A program made the translations under genes and the position numbers. Under the pieces are notes generated by a model. It saw only the letters and a program-made list of their open reading frames with translations. It ran no database searches and was not told the DNA's origin. DNA of 64,000 bases from Bradyrhizobium sp. CCBAU 051011 (GTDB lineage Bacteria; Pseudomonadota; Alphaproteobacteria; Rhizobiales; Xanthobacteraceae): NCBI RefSeq assembly GCF_009930815.1, contig NZ_CP022222.1, positions 7,358,501 to 7,422,500 of the forward strand, given 5' to 3'. Below, in pieces: positions 27,780 to 38,559 of the stretch (its first letter is position 1; each line of letters starts with the position of its first letter).

Positions 27780-28784
27780 GTGACGATTAAAGCTATTTCT
27801 CGCCGCCGCGTTTTGACCGGAGCTGCAGCCGTATCGGCGGCGGCGATTTTGCCGCGCTCGAGCTTCGGCTCTGACTGGCGCCCGACCGAGACCGTGCGTC
27901 TCATCGTACCGGCAGCGGCGGGCGGCAGCACCGACGTGATGGGACGTTTGCTGGCCGCGCATCTGCAGACCGCTTGGGGCCAGTCAGCCGTCGTGGAAAA
28001 CCGCTCCGGCGGCGGCGGCACCATCGGCACTGCCGAAGCCGTGCGGGGCAAAGCCGACGGCCACGTCATCCTGGTCGGCAATCCCGGTCCGAACGCGATC
28101 GCCTACAGCATCTTCCGCAACATGACCTACAAGGCCGACCAGTTGCAGCCGGTCAGCAACATGATCCGGATTCCCAACATTGTCTCGGCGCATCCGTCGA
28201 CCGGCATCAAGTCGATCCCAGAGTTGATCGCCTACATCAAGGCCAATCCGGACAAGCTGACCTACGGCTCCTCCGGCGTCGGGCAGAGCCCTCACCTCAC
28301 CGGCGCCTGGTTCCTGCAACTTACCGGCCTGAAGATGGTCCATGTGCCGTTCCGCGGCGCAGGTCCGGCGCTGCAGGCGGCACTCGCGGGCGACATCCAG
28401 ATACTGTTCGACAACCTCTATCCCACGCTGCCGCAGACCCAGGAGGGCAAGCTCACCGCGCTTTGCGTGACCACGCCCGAGCGCAGCCCGGCGGCGCCGA
28501 ACATTCCGACCATACGCGAGGGTGTACCCGAACTTGCGAAGTTCGACGTCTCCTCCTGGTTTGGCGTCTTCCTGCCGAAGGCTACGCCCGCTCCCGCCGT
28601 CGAGGCGCTCAACAAGGAGATCAAGGCGATGCTGGCGCGCGATGACGTCAAGAAGACCATCGGCAACATGGGCGCCACCGCCGACTGGGGCACGCCGCAG
28701 CAATTCTCTGACTTCGTGCAGGCCGAGACCGCGAAGTTCGGCGAGATCATCAAGCGCGAAGGCCTGCAGATGGATGTGAATTGA
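27780..28784 (+). CDS. Bug-family tripartite tricarboxylate transporter substrate-binding protein
   Basis: 334 residues. A signal with SRRRVLTGAAAVSAAAI looks like a twin-arginine (Tat) export signal. The Bug fold shows the VRLIVPAAAGGSTDVMGRLLAAHL start, VVENRSGGGGTIGTA, DKLTYGSSGVGQSPHLTGAWF and VPFRGAGPALQAALAGDIQ. It binds small carboxylates in the periplasm. GTG start with GGGAG 8 bases upstream. No TctA/B membrane genes are nearby, so it is an orphan. Confidence 0.88.
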   Translation: MTIKAISRRRVLTGAAAVSAAAILPRSSFGSDWRPTETVRLIVPAAAGGSTDVMGRLLAAHLQTAWGQSAVVENRSGGGGTIGTAEAVRGKADGHVILVGNPGPNAIAYSIFRNMTYKADQLQPVSNMIRIPNIVSAHPSTGIKSIPELIAYIKANPDKLTYGSSGVGQSPHLTGAWFLQLTGLKMVHVPFRGAGPALQAALAGDIQILFDNLYPTLPQTQEGKLTALCVTTPERSPAAPNIPTIREGVPELAKFDVSSWFGVFLPKATPAPAVEALNKEIKAMLARDDVKKTIGNMGATADWGTPQQFSDFVQAETAKFGEIIKREGLQMDVN

Positions 28785-28790
28785 GAAGTT

Positions 28791-28877
28791 CGTAGGGTGG
28801 GTCAGGCGAAGCCGTAACCCACCTGCGGTCTCGCCGCGCACAAACATTTCGGTGGGTTACGCTGCGCTAACCCACCC
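28791..28877. repeat. GGTGGGTTACGC palindromic repeat
   Basis: Arms GTAGGGTGGGTCAGGCGAAG... and ...TGCGCTAACCCACCC form an imperfect hairpin. The same class, with ATGGGT cores, recurs at 38560-38647. It follows the Bug-type gene and precedes the bidirectional terminator. Confidence 0.7.
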
Positions 28878-28893
28878 AACGAAGGCCGAAACA

Positions 28894-28923
28894 AAAACCC
28901 CGCGGCTCGCACCGCGGGGTTTT
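28894..28923. terminator. bidirectional Rho-independent terminator
   Basis: AAAACCCCGCGG and CCGCGGGGTTTT form a perfect 12-bp stem with a 6-base loop, ending in runs of T on either strand. It separates the convergent Bug-type gene and hppA. Confidence 0.85.
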
Positions 28924-28946
28924 CGTTTCGAGCGGCTTTCGCCGGC

Positions 28947-31067
28947 TCAGTGCGCCAGGATCGCCAGCAGCAGCAGCGCCACGATGTTGGTGATCTTGAT
29001 CATCGGGTTGACCGCAGGACCCGCCGTATCCTTGTAGGGATCGCCGACGGTGTCGCCGGTCACCGCCGCCTTGTGGGCGTCGGAGCCCTTGCCGCCGTAG
29101 TGACCGTCCTCGATGTACTTCTTGGCGTTATCCCAGGCGCCGCCGCCCGAGGTCATCGAGATCGCGACGAACAGGCCGGTCACAATCACGCCGAGCAGCA
29201 TGGCGCCGACGGCGGAGAATGCCGCCGACTTGCCGGCCGCGCCGCCGCCCGCGATTGCATAGATCGCGAAGTAGACGAAGATCGGCGACAGCACCGGCAA
29301 AAGCGACGGAATGATCATTTCCTTGATCGCCGCCTTGGTCAGCAGGTCGACGGCCTTGCCGTAATCGGGCTTGTCGGTGCCCTGCATGATGCCGGGCTTC
29401 TCGCGGAACTGGCGCCGCACTTCCTCAACGATCGCACCGGCCGCACGGCCGACGGCGGTCATGCCCAGCGCGCCGAACAGGTACGGCAGCAGGCCGCCGA
29501 ACAGGAGGCCAACCACGACGTAGGGGTTGTTGAGCGAGAAGTCCGGAGCGACACCCTGGAAGTACGGATGTTTGGCAGAATTGCCGATGAAGAATTTGAG
29601 GTCTTCATTGTAAGCCGCGAACAGCACCAGCGCGCCGAGACCGGCGGAGCCGATCGCATAGCCCTTGGTGACCGCCTTGGTGGTGTTGCCGACGGCATCG
29701 AGCGCGTCGGTCGACTTGCGCACTTCCTTCGGCAGGCCGGCCATTTCGGCGATGCCGCCGGCATTGTCCGTGACCGGGCCGAAGGCGTCGAGCGCGACGA
29801 TCATCCCGGCCAGCGCAAGCATCGTCGTGGTCGCAATCGCGATGCCGAACAGGCCGGCAAGGCTGTAGGTGATCAGGATGCCGGCGATGATGACGATCGC
29901 GGGCAGCGCGGTCGCTTCCATCGAGATCGCCAGACCCTGGATCACGTTAGTGCCGTGACCGGTGACCGAGGACGCCGCAATCGACTTCACCGGGCGATAG
30001 TCGGTTCCGGTATAGTATTCGGTGATCCAGATGATCAGGCCGGTGACGACAAGGCCGATCACCCCGCACTGGAACAGCGCCATGCCGGTGTACTTCACAC
30101 CCGCCAGCTCGCCAAAACCGATCAGCCAGTGAATCACGGCTGCAACGCCGAGCAGCGACAGCACGCCGGTCGCGATCAGGCCCTTGTACAGCGCGCCCAT
30201 GATGGACTGGCTGGCGCCGAGCTTGACGAAGAAGGTGCCGATGATCGAGGTGATGATGCAGACGCCGCCGATGGCGAGCGGCAGGGTCATCATGTTCACC
30301 AGCAGCGGCGAGTTCGCGAAGAAGATCGCGGCCAGCACCATGGTGGCGACCGCAGTCACCGCATAGGTCTCGAACAGGTCGGCGGCCATGCCGGCGCAGT
30401 CCCCGACGTTGTCGCCGACGTTGTCGGCGATGGTCGCCGGGTTGCGCGGATCGTCCTCGGGGATGCCGGCCTCGACCTTGCCGACGAGGTCGCCGCCGAC
30501 GTCAGCACCCTTGGTGAAGATGCCGCCGCCGAGACGGGCGAAGATCGAGATCAGCGAGGCGCCGAAGCCAAGTGCCACCAGCGCGTCGACGACGACGCGG
30601 TCGTTGGCCTTCAGCCCCATGATCTGGGTGAGATAGGCGAAATAGATGGTAACGCCGAGCAGCGCGAGGCCGGCCACCAGAAGGCCAGTGATCGCGCCCG
30701 CCTTGAAGGCCAGTTCAAGACCGCCGGCCAGCGAAGTGGTCGCCGCCTGCGCGGTGCGCACGTTGGCGCGGACCGAGACGTTCATGCCGATGAAGCCGGC
30801 GGCGCCCGACAGCACGGCGCCGACCAGGAAGCCAATCGCAACCAGCATGCCCAGGAAGTAGGCCAGCAGCGCGAAAATCACGATGCCGACCATGCCGATC
30901 GTCATGTACTGGCGGCGCAGATAGGCCTGCGCGCCTTCGGCCACCGCCGCCGCGATCTCCTGCATACGCGGATTGCCGGCGTCCGATTTCAGAACGGAAG
31001 ACGTCGCCCAGATGGCGTAAACGATCGAAAGCGCTCCGCAGAGCACAATCACCCATAATGCTGTCAT
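28947..31067 (-). CDS. hppA: K+-independent membrane H+-pyrophosphatase
   Basis: 706 residues with about 16 membrane helices. It has the pyrophosphate-binding segments [23 protein letters not shown] and [19 protein letters not shown], the region [14 protein letters not shown] and [18 protein letters not shown]. The lysine after GNTT marks the K+-independent, H+-pumping subclass. It hydrolyses PPi to pump protons. The ATG before [11 protein letters not shown] has GAGG 8 bases upstream; the frame is open further to 31358, which I discount. Confidence 0.95.
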   Translation of the reverse strand: MTALWVIVLCGALSIVYAIWATSSVLKSDAGNPRMQEIAAAVAEGAQAYLRRQYMTIGMVGIVIFALLAYFLGMLVAIGFLVGAVLSGAAGFIGMNVSVRANVRTAQAATTSLAGGLELAFKAGAITGLLVAGLALLGVTIYFAYLTQIMGLKANDRVVVDALVALGFGASLISIFARLGGGIFTKGADVGGDLVGKVEAGIPEDDPRNPATIADNVGDNVGDCAGMAADLFETYAVTAVATMVLAAIFFANSPLLVNMMTLPLAIGGVCIITSIIGTFFVKLGASQSIMGALYKGLIATGVLSLLGVAAVIHWLIGFGELAGVKYTGMALFQCGVIGLVVTGLIIWITEYYTGTDYRPVKSIAASSVTGHGTNVIQGLAISMEATALPAIVIIAGILITYSLAGLFGIAIATTTMLALAGMIVALDAFGPVTDNAGGIAEMAGLPKEVRKSTDALDAVGNTTKAVTKGYAIGSAGLGALVLFAAYNEDLKFFIGNSAKHPYFQGVAPDFSLNNPYVVVGLLFGGLLPYLFGALGMTAVGRAAGAIVEEVRRQFREKPGIMQGTDKPDYGKAVDLLTKAAIKEMIIPSLLPVLSPIFVYFAIYAIAGGGAAGKSAAFSAVGAMLLGVIVTGLFVAISMTSGGGAWDNAKKYIEDGHYGGKGSDAHKAAVTGDTVGDPYKDTAGPAVNPMIKITNIVALLLLAILAH

Positions 31068-31308
31068 AGAAGTTGCCTCAGATGCTGGTTTTCCGCCCCA
31101 CGCCATCCCGCGAGCGCGGCCGGCGCTTATTATGGAGGCCTTCCCTGCCCAGAAGGGTGACCTCAAATCGGCGGGACCATGCCAAAATCGTCTCCCCGGC
31201 GCAACGCCGCCGAGGCCGGAATCCGTCGATTTTTGAAAGGATTCACCGGTAACCGGGCTCGGCAAGTCGTTGCCTGCACAGCGGGCAGGCGCTGGCTTTG
31301 AGGTTGGG
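31068..31308. other. gene-free stretch upstream of hppA
   Basis: About 240 bases between hppA and the csp terminator. I see no ORF with coding character. It presumably holds the hppA promoter. Confidence 0.4.
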
Positions 31309-31309
31309 C

Positions 31310-31356
31310 CCAAAAATACAAGAACCCGCTCAATCCTATCGGGATCGAGCGGGCTC
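31310..31356 (-). terminator. Rho-independent terminator of the cold-shock gene
   Basis: Read on the minus strand, AGCCCGCTCGATCC pairs with GGATTGAGCGGGTT with a short CGATA loop and is followed by a T-rich TTCTTGTATTTTTG tract. It lies 45 bases after the csp stop. Confidence 0.8.
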
Positions 31357-31399
31357 ACTAGCCATTCCAGTACATCCGTGAAACGACCGTTTCGAGGCC

Positions 31400-31609
31400 T
31401 TAGACGAGCGACAGGTTTTCCGCGCTCACCTTGCCCCGCATCTTGTCGGTCTTGAGTTCGAACTGAACCTTCTGACCTTCGGCCAGTCCGCCGAGGCCCG
31501 CACGCTCGACGGCGGAGATGTGCACGAACACATCCTTACTGCCATCGCTGGGCTCAATGAAACCGAAACCCTTTTGACCGTTGAACCACTTCACTGTTCC
31601 CGTAGCCAT
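31400..31609 (-). CDS. cold-shock protein (CspA family)
   Basis: 69 residues from the ATG before [20 protein letters not shown]1 (KGFGFI) and RNP2 (VFVHIS) motifs are intact, so it is a single-stranded nucleic acid-binding protein that acts as an RNA chaperone. GGAGAAGAGAA precedes the ATG. The frame is open to 31771, but the canonical start is clear. Upstream lies about 200 bases of likely 5' leader, as expected for csp genes. Confidence 0.95.
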   Translation of the reverse strand: MATGTVKWFNGQKGFGFIEPSDGSKDVFVHISAVERAGLGGLAEGQKVQFELKTDKMRGKVSAENLSLV

Positions 31610-31812
31610 TTCTCTTCTCCAAAGCACATAGGCTTTCATTCCGCACGGCGATCGCGCGGATTCAAATCCAATATCGACGATGTCTCTGGAAGAAGCCCCA
31701 AAGGGCGCGTTCGAAAAGGCACGACGGTAATCGAATGGCCATACACCTATAGGTTTTCGGCGAAATAGCAATGGCTGGCGGGAAATAAAGGCCGGCGTTT
31801 AGCGTGCCACCT

Positions 31813-32808
31813 TCAAAAATGGCTGTAAGAGCGACGTTCCAGCGTTATTTCCTTGCCCTGTCCGTCGATGAACTTCGGAACCGCGCTTCCAGCGATCACC
31901 GTTCCAATGGAACTCACCGTGACGCCGACACGCGTTGCGGCTTGCGCGAAAGCCTCGACGCGATCCTCCGGTATCGTGCACAGGATCTCGTAATCATCGC
32001 CGCCTGCAATCAGTGTTTCCAGGCCGACAATGCCGCGCGACACCAGATCCTGCGCCGCGCCGGACAACGGGATCGACTCCAGATCGATCACCGCGGATAC
32101 GCCGGACACGCCGCAGAGCTTGGTGAGATCGCCGGCAAGGCCATCCGACACATCCATCGCCGCGCTGGCATGGTCGCGCACGATCTCGGCCAGCGCCACG
32201 CGCGGCTGCGGAATGCGATAGCGCCCGACCAACGCCTCGCGTGCGGCCTTGTCGGATGCGGCAGCATGCACCTTCCCGCCGTGCAGGATGGCAAGCCCCA
32301 GCGCGGCGTCGCCAATCGTGCCCGTCACCATCACCCGATCACCCGGACTGGCGCCGCTGCGATGAATCATCTTCCCCGGCGGCACGCGGCCGAACGCGGT
32401 GACCGAGACCATCAGCGGCCCCGGCGTGGATACGGTGTCTCCGCCAAGCAGCGGACAGGCGAATTGCCCAGCATCGTCGCCGAGCGCCGCCGCGAACGGC
32501 TTTAGCCAGGCGTCGTCGGCGCTGCGCAAGGCCAGCGTCAGCACGAAGCCGGCGGGCTTAGCGCCCTTCGCCGCGAGATCGGAAAGGTTCACCCGCAGCG
32601 CCTTGCGCGCGACCGTGTCGGGGGGATCGTCAGGCAGGAAATGCACGCCTTCGACGATGGCATCCGTCGTCACCACGATATCGTCGCCCCATGACCTCAA
32701 CGCCGCGGCGTCGTCGTCGAGATGGAACGAGCCGGGGTCTGTCGCGAGCGGCCGGAAGTATCGCGCGATCAGCGAGTCCTCGCCGGACGCGGGTTTGACG
32801 CTAACCAC
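31813..32808 (-). CDS. thiL: thiamine-monophosphate kinase
   Basis: 331 residues. It phosphorylates TMP to TPP. It has FHLDDDAAALRSWGDDIVVTTDAIVEGVHF, VNLSDLAAKGAKP, DVSDGLAGDLTKLC and GGDDYEILCT. The GTG start (VVSVKPASGEDSLI) overlaps the stop of nusB (GTGGTTAG), which gives translational coupling. The frame continues upstream inside nusB and is not used. Confidence 0.9.
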   Translation of the reverse strand: MVSVKPASGEDSLIARYFRPLATDPGSFHLDDDAAALRSWGDDIVVTTDAIVEGVHFLPDDPPDTVARKALRVNLSDLAAKGAKPAGFVLTLALRSADDAWLKPFAAALGDDAGQFACPLLGGDTVSTPGPLMVSVTAFGRVPPGKMIHRSGASPGDRVMVTGTIGDAALGLAILHGGKVHAAASDKAAREALVGRYRIPQPRVALAEIVRDHASAAMDVSDGLAGDLTKLCGVSGVSAVIDLESIPLSGAAQDLVSRGIVGLETLIAGGDDYEILCTIPEDRVEAFAQAATRVGVTVSSIGTVIAGSAVPKFIDGQGKEITLERRSYSHF

Positions 32809-33298
32809 GCGCGAACTCGTCGGCGCGGAACTGACGCGCGATCTGGTCGAGTACGGCGTTGACCATGCCGGTCTCGTCCTTTTCGACGAAGGCATGCGCG
32901 ACGTCGACATATTCGGATACGACCACGCGGCCCGGCACATCCCTGCGGTGCTCCAGCTCATAGGAGCCGGCGCGCAGCACCGCGCGCAAAATCGCATCGA
33001 TCCGCTTCAGCGGCCAGCCCTTCTGCAGCGCATCGTCGATCAGGGGATCGAGCCTCGCCTGGTCGCGCACCACGCCCGACACCACGTCGCGGAAAAACGC
33101 CGCCTCCGCCGGCAGGTATTTGTCGCCTTCGACTTCGTTGCCGAGCCAGTGGCTCTCGAACTCGGCGAAGATGTCGTTGATGCCGGCGCCCGCGATGTCC
33201 ATCTGGTACAGCGCCTGCACGGCGGCCAGCCGCGCCGCGCCACGGCGATTGGCTTTCTTGTCAGTGGCTTTGGCGGGCTTCTTCTCTGCCATCATCAT
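32801..33298 (-). CDS. nusB: transcription antitermination factor NusB
   Basis: 165 residues. It has the N-terminal RRGAARLAAVQALYQMDIAG block, a central acidic region and the C-terminal DAILRAVLRAGSYELEHRRDVPGRVVVSEYVDVAHAFVEKDETGMVNAVLDQIARQFR, typical of NusB. It binds boxA RNA with NusE. The start is one of three consecutive ATGs that overlap the ribH stop; 33298 is used here. Confidence 0.93.
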   Translation of the reverse strand: MMMAEKKPAKATDKKANRRGAARLAAVQALYQMDIAGAGINDIFAEFESHWLGNEVEGDKYLPAEAAFFRDVVSGVVRDQARLDPLIDDALQKGWPLKRIDAILRAVLRAGSYELEHRRDVPGRVVVSEYVDVAHAFVEKDETGMVNAVLDQIARQFRADEFARG

Positions 33299-33792
33299 CA
33301 GGCCTTTGCCAGCCGGCGTTTGATCCGCAGCATCGCCAGCGCCGCACGCGCGGCGTCGCCGCCCTTGTTGAGTTCGCTGGCGCGCGCTCTCGCCCAGGCC
33401 TGCGCATCGGTATTGACGGTGATGATGCCGTTACCGAGCGGCAGCTTGCGCGTGACCGCCAGATCCATCAGTGCGCGCGAAGATTCGATCGAGACGATCT
33501 CGAAATGGATGGTGTCGCCGCGCACCACGCAGCCGAGCGCGATCGCGGCGTCATAGGGTTTACCGTTCCTGTCGGCAGCATCGAGCGCAATGGCGATGGC
33601 GGCCGGAATCTCCAGCGCGCCGGGAACCGTGATGACGTCGTGTGTCACCCCGGCGGCCTTCAGCTCGGCGACGGCGCCTTCCAGCAGTGCATCCTGGATG
33701 TCGTCATAAAACCGCGCCTCGACGATCAGCGCGCGCGCGCCTGTGATGTCGGTCTGGTCTTTCAGCGGTGCGCGCCGTGCGTCTGCCATCAT
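33298..33792 (-). CDS. ribH: 6,7-dimethyl-8-ribityllumazine synthase
   Basis: 164 residues. Active-site and fold blocks [36 protein letters not shown] and [20 protein letters not shown] are seen. It makes lumazine from the ribD product and 3,4-dihydroxybutanone phosphate in riboflavin synthesis. It lies between ribE and nusB, and its stop overlaps the nusB starts. Confidence 0.93.
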   Translation of the reverse strand: MMADARRAPLKDQTDITGARALIVEARFYDDIQDALLEGAVAELKAAGVTHDVITVPGALEIPAAIAIALDAADRNGKPYDAAIALGCVVRGDTIHFEIVSIESSRALMDLAVTRKLPLGNGIITVNTDAQAWARARASELNKGGDAARAALAMLRIKRRLAKA

Positions 33793-33868
33793 TCAATCCA
33801 TTTCACTCTGGTACTGGCGCGTTATGTAGTCGCCGCGGGTGGCTAAGCCAAGCACTTACTCGGAGCGT

Positions 33869-33974
33869 CGTCATTCCGGGATGGTCCGAAGGACCAGACT
33901 TCAGTGGTGCAATTGCACCCCGGCGAATCTCGAGATTCCGGGCTCGATGCTAACGCATCGGCCCGGAATGACGG
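33869..33974. repeat. CGTCATTCCGGGATGG palindromic repeat
   Basis: Begins CGTCATTCCGGGATGGTCCG and ends CGGCCCGGAATGACGG on the opposite arm, with a CGAATCTCGAGATTCCGGG core. It fills the ribH-ribE gap, so it is within a likely transcript. Confidence 0.7.
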
Positions 33975-33982
33975 CTGCTCCG

Positions 33983-34591
33983 TCACTTCATTTCCGACAG
34001 CCGCGCCGCGTAGCGGGCCATCAGGTCGACCTCGATATTGACTTCGCTGCCTGCTGCCCAGCCGCTGAGCGTGGTGACACTAAGCGTATGCGGGATGATC
34101 AGCACCGAAAATGTGACATCCGCGACCGTGTTTACGGTCAGCGATACTCCGTCCAGCGTCACCGAGCCTTTGGCGGCGATGAAGCGGGCGAGTTCGCGCG
34201 TGGTACGCAGTTCGAACCGGGCCATATCGGGCAGATCGTCACGATTGACGATGGTCGCAATCCCGTCGGCATGCCCCGCAACGATATGGCCGCCGAGTTC
34301 GTCGCCGATCTTAAGCGCCCGTTCGAGATTGAGTTTGGTGCCTTTGGCCCAATGCTTGGCCGTGGTCATGCCGAGCGTTTCCGCCGCGACATCGACGTCG
34401 AACCAGGTCTTATCGCCCTCGACGCCGGATGCTACCACCGTGAGGCAGACGCCATTGCAGGCGATCGAGGCGCCATCGGCGATCGTTGTCTGGTCATAGC
34501 GGCAGGCGATCCGCATGCGGTGCAATTGCCCCTGCGCCGTTGGCGTCAAGGCTGTGATCTCGCCGATGTCGGTGACTATTCCAGTGAACAT
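33983..34591 (-). CDS. ribE: riboflavin synthase alpha chain
   Basis: 202 residues with two lumazine-binding repeats: MFTGIVTDIGEITAL...GASIACNGVCLTVV...WFDVDVAAETL and LGGHIVAGHADGIATI...SVTLDGVSLTVNTV...TFSVLIIPHTLSVTTLSGW. It dismutates lumazine to riboflavin. It is separated from ribD by a repeat and has its own ATG. Confidence 0.93.
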   Translation of the reverse strand: MFTGIVTDIGEITALTPTAQGQLHRMRIACRYDQTTIADGASIACNGVCLTVVASGVEGDKTWFDVDVAAETLGMTTAKHWAKGTKLNLERALKIGDELGGHIVAGHADGIATIVNRDDLPDMARFELRTTRELARFIAAKGSVTLDGVSLTVNTVADVTFSVLIIPHTLSVTTLSGWAAGSEVNIEVDLMARYAARLSEMK

Positions 34592-34601
34592 TTTACACCA
34601 C

Positions 34602-34692
34602 CGTCATGGCCGGGCTTGTCCCGGCCATCCACGTCTTCCGTTTCATCTGCCGCCAAGACGTGGATGCCCGGGACAAGCCCCCGGGCATGACG
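34602..34692. repeat. CGTCATGGCCGGGC / CCCGGGCATGACG palindromic repeat
   Basis: Arms run CGTCATGGCCGGGCTTGTCC...CATCCACG and GTGGATGCCCGGGACAAGCC...GGCATGACG. It is in the ribE-ribD gap. Its palindromic form is common in this group of genomes (from memory). Confidence 0.7.
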
Positions 34693-34695
34693 AGC

Positions 34696-35850
34696 TTAGA
34701 CAGCGCGCTCATAAATAGTCAGAGTGTCCTTATCCAAGCTTTCGCTAGCACGTGTCCTGAACGCGGGCGACCCGGTGATTGCCGAGAGCGGCAATGCGTC
34801 CAGCGCGGGAATGCCGTCGGCGCCGACCTTGTCGGGGCCACGCAACAGCCAGATTTCATCGACCAGGCCGCTGGCGACGAAGGAGGATGCGACCCGCGAG
34901 CCGCCTTCCACCATCAGCCTTGTGATGCCCTTGCCGGACAGCGCATGGAGCACTGCCGGCAAGTCCAGTCCGGGCGGTTTGGCGGTAGCCGCAACGCGCA
35001 CCACCTGCGCGCCGGCGGCGCCGAGCTTCATGGCTGCGGGAGCGTCGGCGAAATCTGATGTCATCACCCAGAGCGGCGTCTGCCGCGCGGACTGAACCAG
35101 CTTGCTGGTGCCGGGCAGCCGCAGCGCGCGATCCAGCACCACCCGCACCGGCGAGCGCGCTTCCATCCCAGGCAGGCGGCAGGTCAGATGCGGATCGTCC
35201 GCCAGCACCGTGCCGATCCCAACCAGGATGGCGTCGCATTGCGCGCGCAGCAGATGCACGCGTGTCTTCGCCGCCTCTGCGCTGATCGCGATCGGCTTGC
35301 GGCCGGCCGCGCCGATCTTGTCGTCGTCGGATACTGCGAGTTTCAGGATCACATGCGGGCGCTTGTCGCGGACGCGGCGGAAATGCCCGGCGTGGTCGCG
35401 CGCGGCTTCCTGAGCGCCGAGGCCGACCTCGACGGTGATGCCGGCGGCGCGGAGTTTTGCGTGCCCCTGCCCGGCCACTTCGGGATTGGGGTCTTCGATC
35501 GCCGAGACCACGCGCGCAATGCCGGAGGCGATCACGGCATCAACGCACGGCGGCGACTTGCCGAAGTGCGAGCAAGGTTCGAGCGTCACATAGAGCGTGG
35601 CGCCGCGCGCGGCCTCGCCCGCGCGCTTCAGCGCCTCAGGCTCGGCGTGAGGCCGGCCGCCGGGTTGGGTCCAGCCGCGGCCGACGATGACGCCATCCTT
35701 CACGACGACCGCGCCGACGGCCGGATTCGGCCAGGTCCGCCCCAGCCCGCGACGGCCGAGCGCCAGCGCCAGCTGCATGAAGCGCTGGTCCGCGGCTTTG
35801 GACTCCCTGAGTTTCTGCCCGTACTTGTCTTCCAGGATGCGGAAGATCAT
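34696..35850 (-). CDS. ribD: bifunctional deaminase/reductase RibD
   Basis: 384 residues. The N-terminal deaminase has [10 protein letters not shown], the zinc-ligand HAEPEAL and [11 protein letters not shown]. The C-terminal reductase has [40 protein letters not shown] and [13 protein letters not shown]. It carries out two steps of riboflavin synthesis. The ATG overlaps the nrdR stop (ATGA), indicating coupling. Confidence 0.93.
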   Translation of the reverse strand: MIFRILEDKYGQKLRESKAADQRFMQLALALGRRGLGRTWPNPAVGAVVVKDGVIVGRGWTQPGGRPHAEPEALKRAGEAARGATLYVTLEPCSHFGKSPPCVDAVIASGIARVVSAIEDPNPEVAGQGHAKLRAAGITVEVGLGAQEAARDHAGHFRRVRDKRPHVILKLAVSDDDKIGAAGRKPIAISAEAAKTRVHLLRAQCDAILVGIGTVLADDPHLTCRLPGMEARSPVRVVLDRALRLPGTSKLVQSARQTPLWVMTSDFADAPAAMKLGAAGAQVVRVAATAKPPGLDLPAVLHALSGKGITRLMVEGGSRVASSFVASGLVDEIWLLRGPDKVGADGIPALDALPLSAITGSPAFRTRASESLDKDTLTIYERAV

Positions 35851-36329
35851 TTGCGCAACGTGGCGACCCGCGCGTCGTCTTCGCCGGTGAGTTCGCCGAG
35901 CACCGTCTCGAAGTCCTTAGCCTCGCGGAAATTGCGGTAGACGGAGGCGAAGCGCACATAGGCGACGTCGTCGAGCTGGCGCAGATGCTCCATCACGATC
36001 TCGCCAATCGCCTCCGAGGAGACTTCCGCCTCGCCACCGCTTTCAAGTTCGCGCACGATGGCCGAGACCATCTTCTCGACCCTTTCAGGGTCGACTGGCC
36101 GCTTGCGCAGACTGATCTGCAGCGAGCGGACCAGCTTGTCGCGGTCGAACGGCACCCGGCGACCGTTGCGCTTGATCACGGTCAGTTCGCGCAACTGCAC
36201 CCGCTCGAAAGTGGTGAAACGGAAGTTGCAGGCGATGCACACCCGCCGCCGCCGGATCACGGCCGAGTCCTCGGTCGGCCGTGAATCCTTCACCTGCGTA
36301 TCGAGACTGTTGCAGCTCGGACAGCGCAT
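35847..36329 (-). CDS. nrdR: transcriptional repressor NrdR
   Basis: 160 residues. The zinc ribbon is [18 protein letters not shown]...[16 protein letters not shown] and the ATP cone is [20 protein letters not shown]...VERVEKMV-like. It represses ribonucleotide reductase genes in response to ATP/dATP. Its neighbours glyA and ribD give the conserved alphaproteobacterial order. Confidence 0.95.
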   Translation of the reverse strand: MRCPSCNSLDTQVKDSRPTEDSAVIRRRRVCIACNFRFTTFERVQLRELTVIKRNGRRVPFDRDKLVRSLQISLRKRPVDPERVEKMVSAIVRELESGGEAEVSSEAIGEIVMEHLRQLDDVAYVRFASVYRNFREAKDFETVLGELTGEDDARVATLRK

Positions 36330-36342
36330 CCACTCGCGTCCT

Positions 36343-37641
36343 TTACTGATAGATCGGGAAGCGGTCGGTCAGCGCCTTCACGCGTTCCTTGATCGCAGCT
36401 TCAACCAGCGGCGCCTTGCCGTCTTCCGACTGCGCCAGCGCATTGAGCACCTCGGCGATCATGCCGCCGACCTGCTTGAACTCGGCTACGCCAAAGCCGC
36501 GTGTGGTCGCCGCCGGCGTGCCGAGACGCAAGCCCGAGGTCACGAACGGCTTTTCGGGATCGAAGGGAATGCCGTTCTTGTTGCAGGTGATGGCAGCGCG
36601 CACCAGCGCCTTCTCCGAGACGTTGCCCTTCAGACCCTTCGGCCTGAGGTCGACCAGCATCAGATGGTTATCGGTGCCGCCGGAGACGATATCGAGGCCG
36701 TGGCCGCGCAGCGTTTCCGCCAGCGCCTTGGCGTTCTCGACGACGTTCTTGGCGTAGACCTTGAAGTCCGGACGCAGCGCCTCGCCGAACGCTACCGCCT
36801 TGGCGGCGATGACGTGCATCAGGGGACCACCCTGCAGGCCCGGGAAGATCGCCGAATTCAGTTTTTTGGCAATCGCCTCGTCGTTGCACAGGATCAGGCC
36901 GCCGCGCGGGCCGCGCAGCGACTTATGCGTCGTCGTCGTAGTGACGTGGGCATGCGGCACCGGCGAGGCATGGACGCCGCCGGCGACGAGGCCGGCGAAA
37001 TGCGCCATGTCGACCAGCAGATATGCGCCGACGCTGTCGGCGATCTCGCGGAAGCGCTTGAAGTCCCAGGCGCGCGAATAGGCCGACCCGCCGGCGATGA
37101 TCAGCTTCGGCTTCACCTGCTCGGCCTGCTTCGCCACTTCATCCATGTCGATGATCTGGTCCTCGCGCCGCACCGTGTAGTGCGAAGCCTTGAACCACTT
37201 GCCGGACATGTTGACCGGCGAGCCGTGGGTGAGATGGCCGCCGGCAGCGAGGTCGAGGCCCATGAAGGTATCGCCGGGCTGCAGCAGCGCCAGAAACGTC
37301 GCCTGGTTCATCTGGCTGCCGGAGTTCGGCTGCACGTTGGCAAACTGGGCGCCGAACAGCTTCTTGGCGCGCTCCATCGCCAGCGTCTCGGCGACGTCGA
37401 CCCATTCGCAGCCGCCATAGTACCGCGCGCCCGGATAACCTTCCGCGTACTTGTTGGTCATCACCGAGCCCTGTGCTTCCAGCACGGCCCGGCTGACGAT
37501 ATTTTCGGACGCAATCAGTTCGATCTCGTGCCGCTGGCGACCGAGTTCGCCCTTGATCGCGGCGGCGATTTCCGGGTCGGCCTCGGCAAGGGTGGCCGTG
37601 AAGAACGAGTCGGGCGCGGAGGCGGTCTTGGCGCTGGTCAT
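36343..37641 (-). CDS. glyA: serine hydroxymethyltransferase
   Basis: 432 residues from the ATG before [13 protein letters not shown]. It has [47 protein letters not shown], the PLP lysine in [14 protein letters not shown] and the [10 protein letters not shown] motif. It interconverts serine and glycine with tetrahydrofolate. It is the first gene of the glyA-nrdR-rib-nusB-thiL run, so its promoter probably lies in the 37642-37854 space. The frame open to 37848 is not used. Confidence 0.95.
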   Translation of the reverse strand: MTSAKTASAPDSFFTATLAEADPEIAAAIKGELGRQRHEIELIASENIVSRAVLEAQGSVMTNKYAEGYPGARYYGGCEWVDVAETLAMERAKKLFGAQFANVQPNSGSQMNQATFLALLQPGDTFMGLDLAAGGHLTHGSPVNMSGKWFKASHYTVRREDQIIDMDEVAKQAEQVKPKLIIAGGSAYSRAWDFKRFREIADSVGAYLLVDMAHFAGLVAGGVHASPVPHAHVTTTTTHKSLRGPRGGLILCNDEAIAKKLNSAIFPGLQGGPLMHVIAAKAVAFGEALRPDFKVYAKNVVENAKALAETLRGHGLDIVSGGTDNHLMLVDLRPKGLKGNVSEKALVRAAITCNKNGIPFDPEKPFVTSGLRLGTPAATTRGFGVAEFKQVGGMIAEVLNALAQSEDGKAPLVEAAIKERVKALTDRFPIYQ

Positions 37642-37854
37642 TGGACGAAATATCTCCACCGCCGCAGGCCCTTGGGGGCGAAGCGGGCGGGTCTGGTGTG
37701 GCCGGTCGAAAGAAGCCTGCGAGATACCACATCCGGCCGAAGTGGCCAAGCATTTGCGGTATCCGGCTGGTATTTGTGCAAGATATGGTGGGGATGTAGG
37801 GGGTTCCAAGCCCCCCTGTTTCCCGTCGCCTCCGATCCGAAACCCCATTCACCG

Positions 37855-38478
37855 TCACGCAAACCGGTACGGCCCGCCCTTGGCGACCGAGCGCTGGAAC
37901 GCCGGCCGGGCGTGCATGCGCTCCAGCCAGGCGGCAAGGTTCGGATAGGGGCCGAGCTTGTCGAACACTTTTGCCATCTCGCCGACAAAGCTCATCTGGA
38001 TGTCGGCACCGGTCAGCGACGCCCCGACGAAGAACTCCCGCCCCTTCAGTGCGCCGTCGACATAGCCGAGGTGGTTGGCGAGCTCGCTGTCGATGCGCGG
38101 ATGCAGGGGCGCGCCAGCCTCCTTCAGCCGGCCGACATAGAGGTTGAGCATCAGCGGCAGCATCGCCGAGCCTTCGGAATAATGCAGCCACTCGTTGTAG
38201 GCTTCGTAGTCGGCGCTGCCGGGCGCCGGCATCATCGCGCCCTTACCGTAATGGCGGATGATGTAATCGACGATGGCGCCGGACTCGGCGATGGTGGTGT
38301 CGCCGTCGGTGATGACGGGCGATTTGCCGAGCGGATGAATCGCTTTCAACTCCGGCGGCGCGAGTCGGGTCTCGGCGTTGCGCTGATAGCGCTTGATCTC
38401 GTGCGGAAGCCCGAGCTCTTCCAGCAGCCACAGGATCCGCTGCGAGCGGGAGTCGTTGAGATGGTGGAGCGTGAGCAT
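37855..38478 (-). CDS. glutathione S-transferase family protein
   Basis: 207 residues. The thioredoxin-like N-terminus MLTLHHLNDSRSQRILWLLEELGLPHEI contains the Ser of the glutathione-binding region, with KSPVITDGDTTIAESGAIVDYI (the ES glutathione contact) and a helical C-terminal domain with GADIQMSF. The substrate is unknown. It is read in the same direction as glyA but its stop lies 213 bases before the glyA start. Confidence 0.88.
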   Translation of the reverse strand: MLTLHHLNDSRSQRILWLLEELGLPHEIKRYQRNAETRLAPPELKAIHPLGKSPVITDGDTTIAESGAIVDYIIRHYGKGAMMPAPGSADYEAYNEWLHYSEGSAMLPLMLNLYVGRLKEAGAPLHPRIDSELANHLGYVDGALKGREFFVGASLTGADIQMSFVGEMAKVFDKLGPYPNLAAWLERMHARPAFQRSVAKGGPYRFA

Positions 38479-38559
38479 GGGGTTTCCTCTGGTTGTTGCT
38501 GGCGCGGTTCACTTGAGACTGTCATTGCCAACCAGGCGAAGCAATCCACATCGCAGACC

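Noticed and set aside
28950..31058. 702-codon plus-strand frame opposite hppA
   Set aside because: It lies antisense to a gene with clear H+-pyrophosphatase motifs, its composition is rich in Arg/Asp/Gly/His, and it has no recognisable domain.
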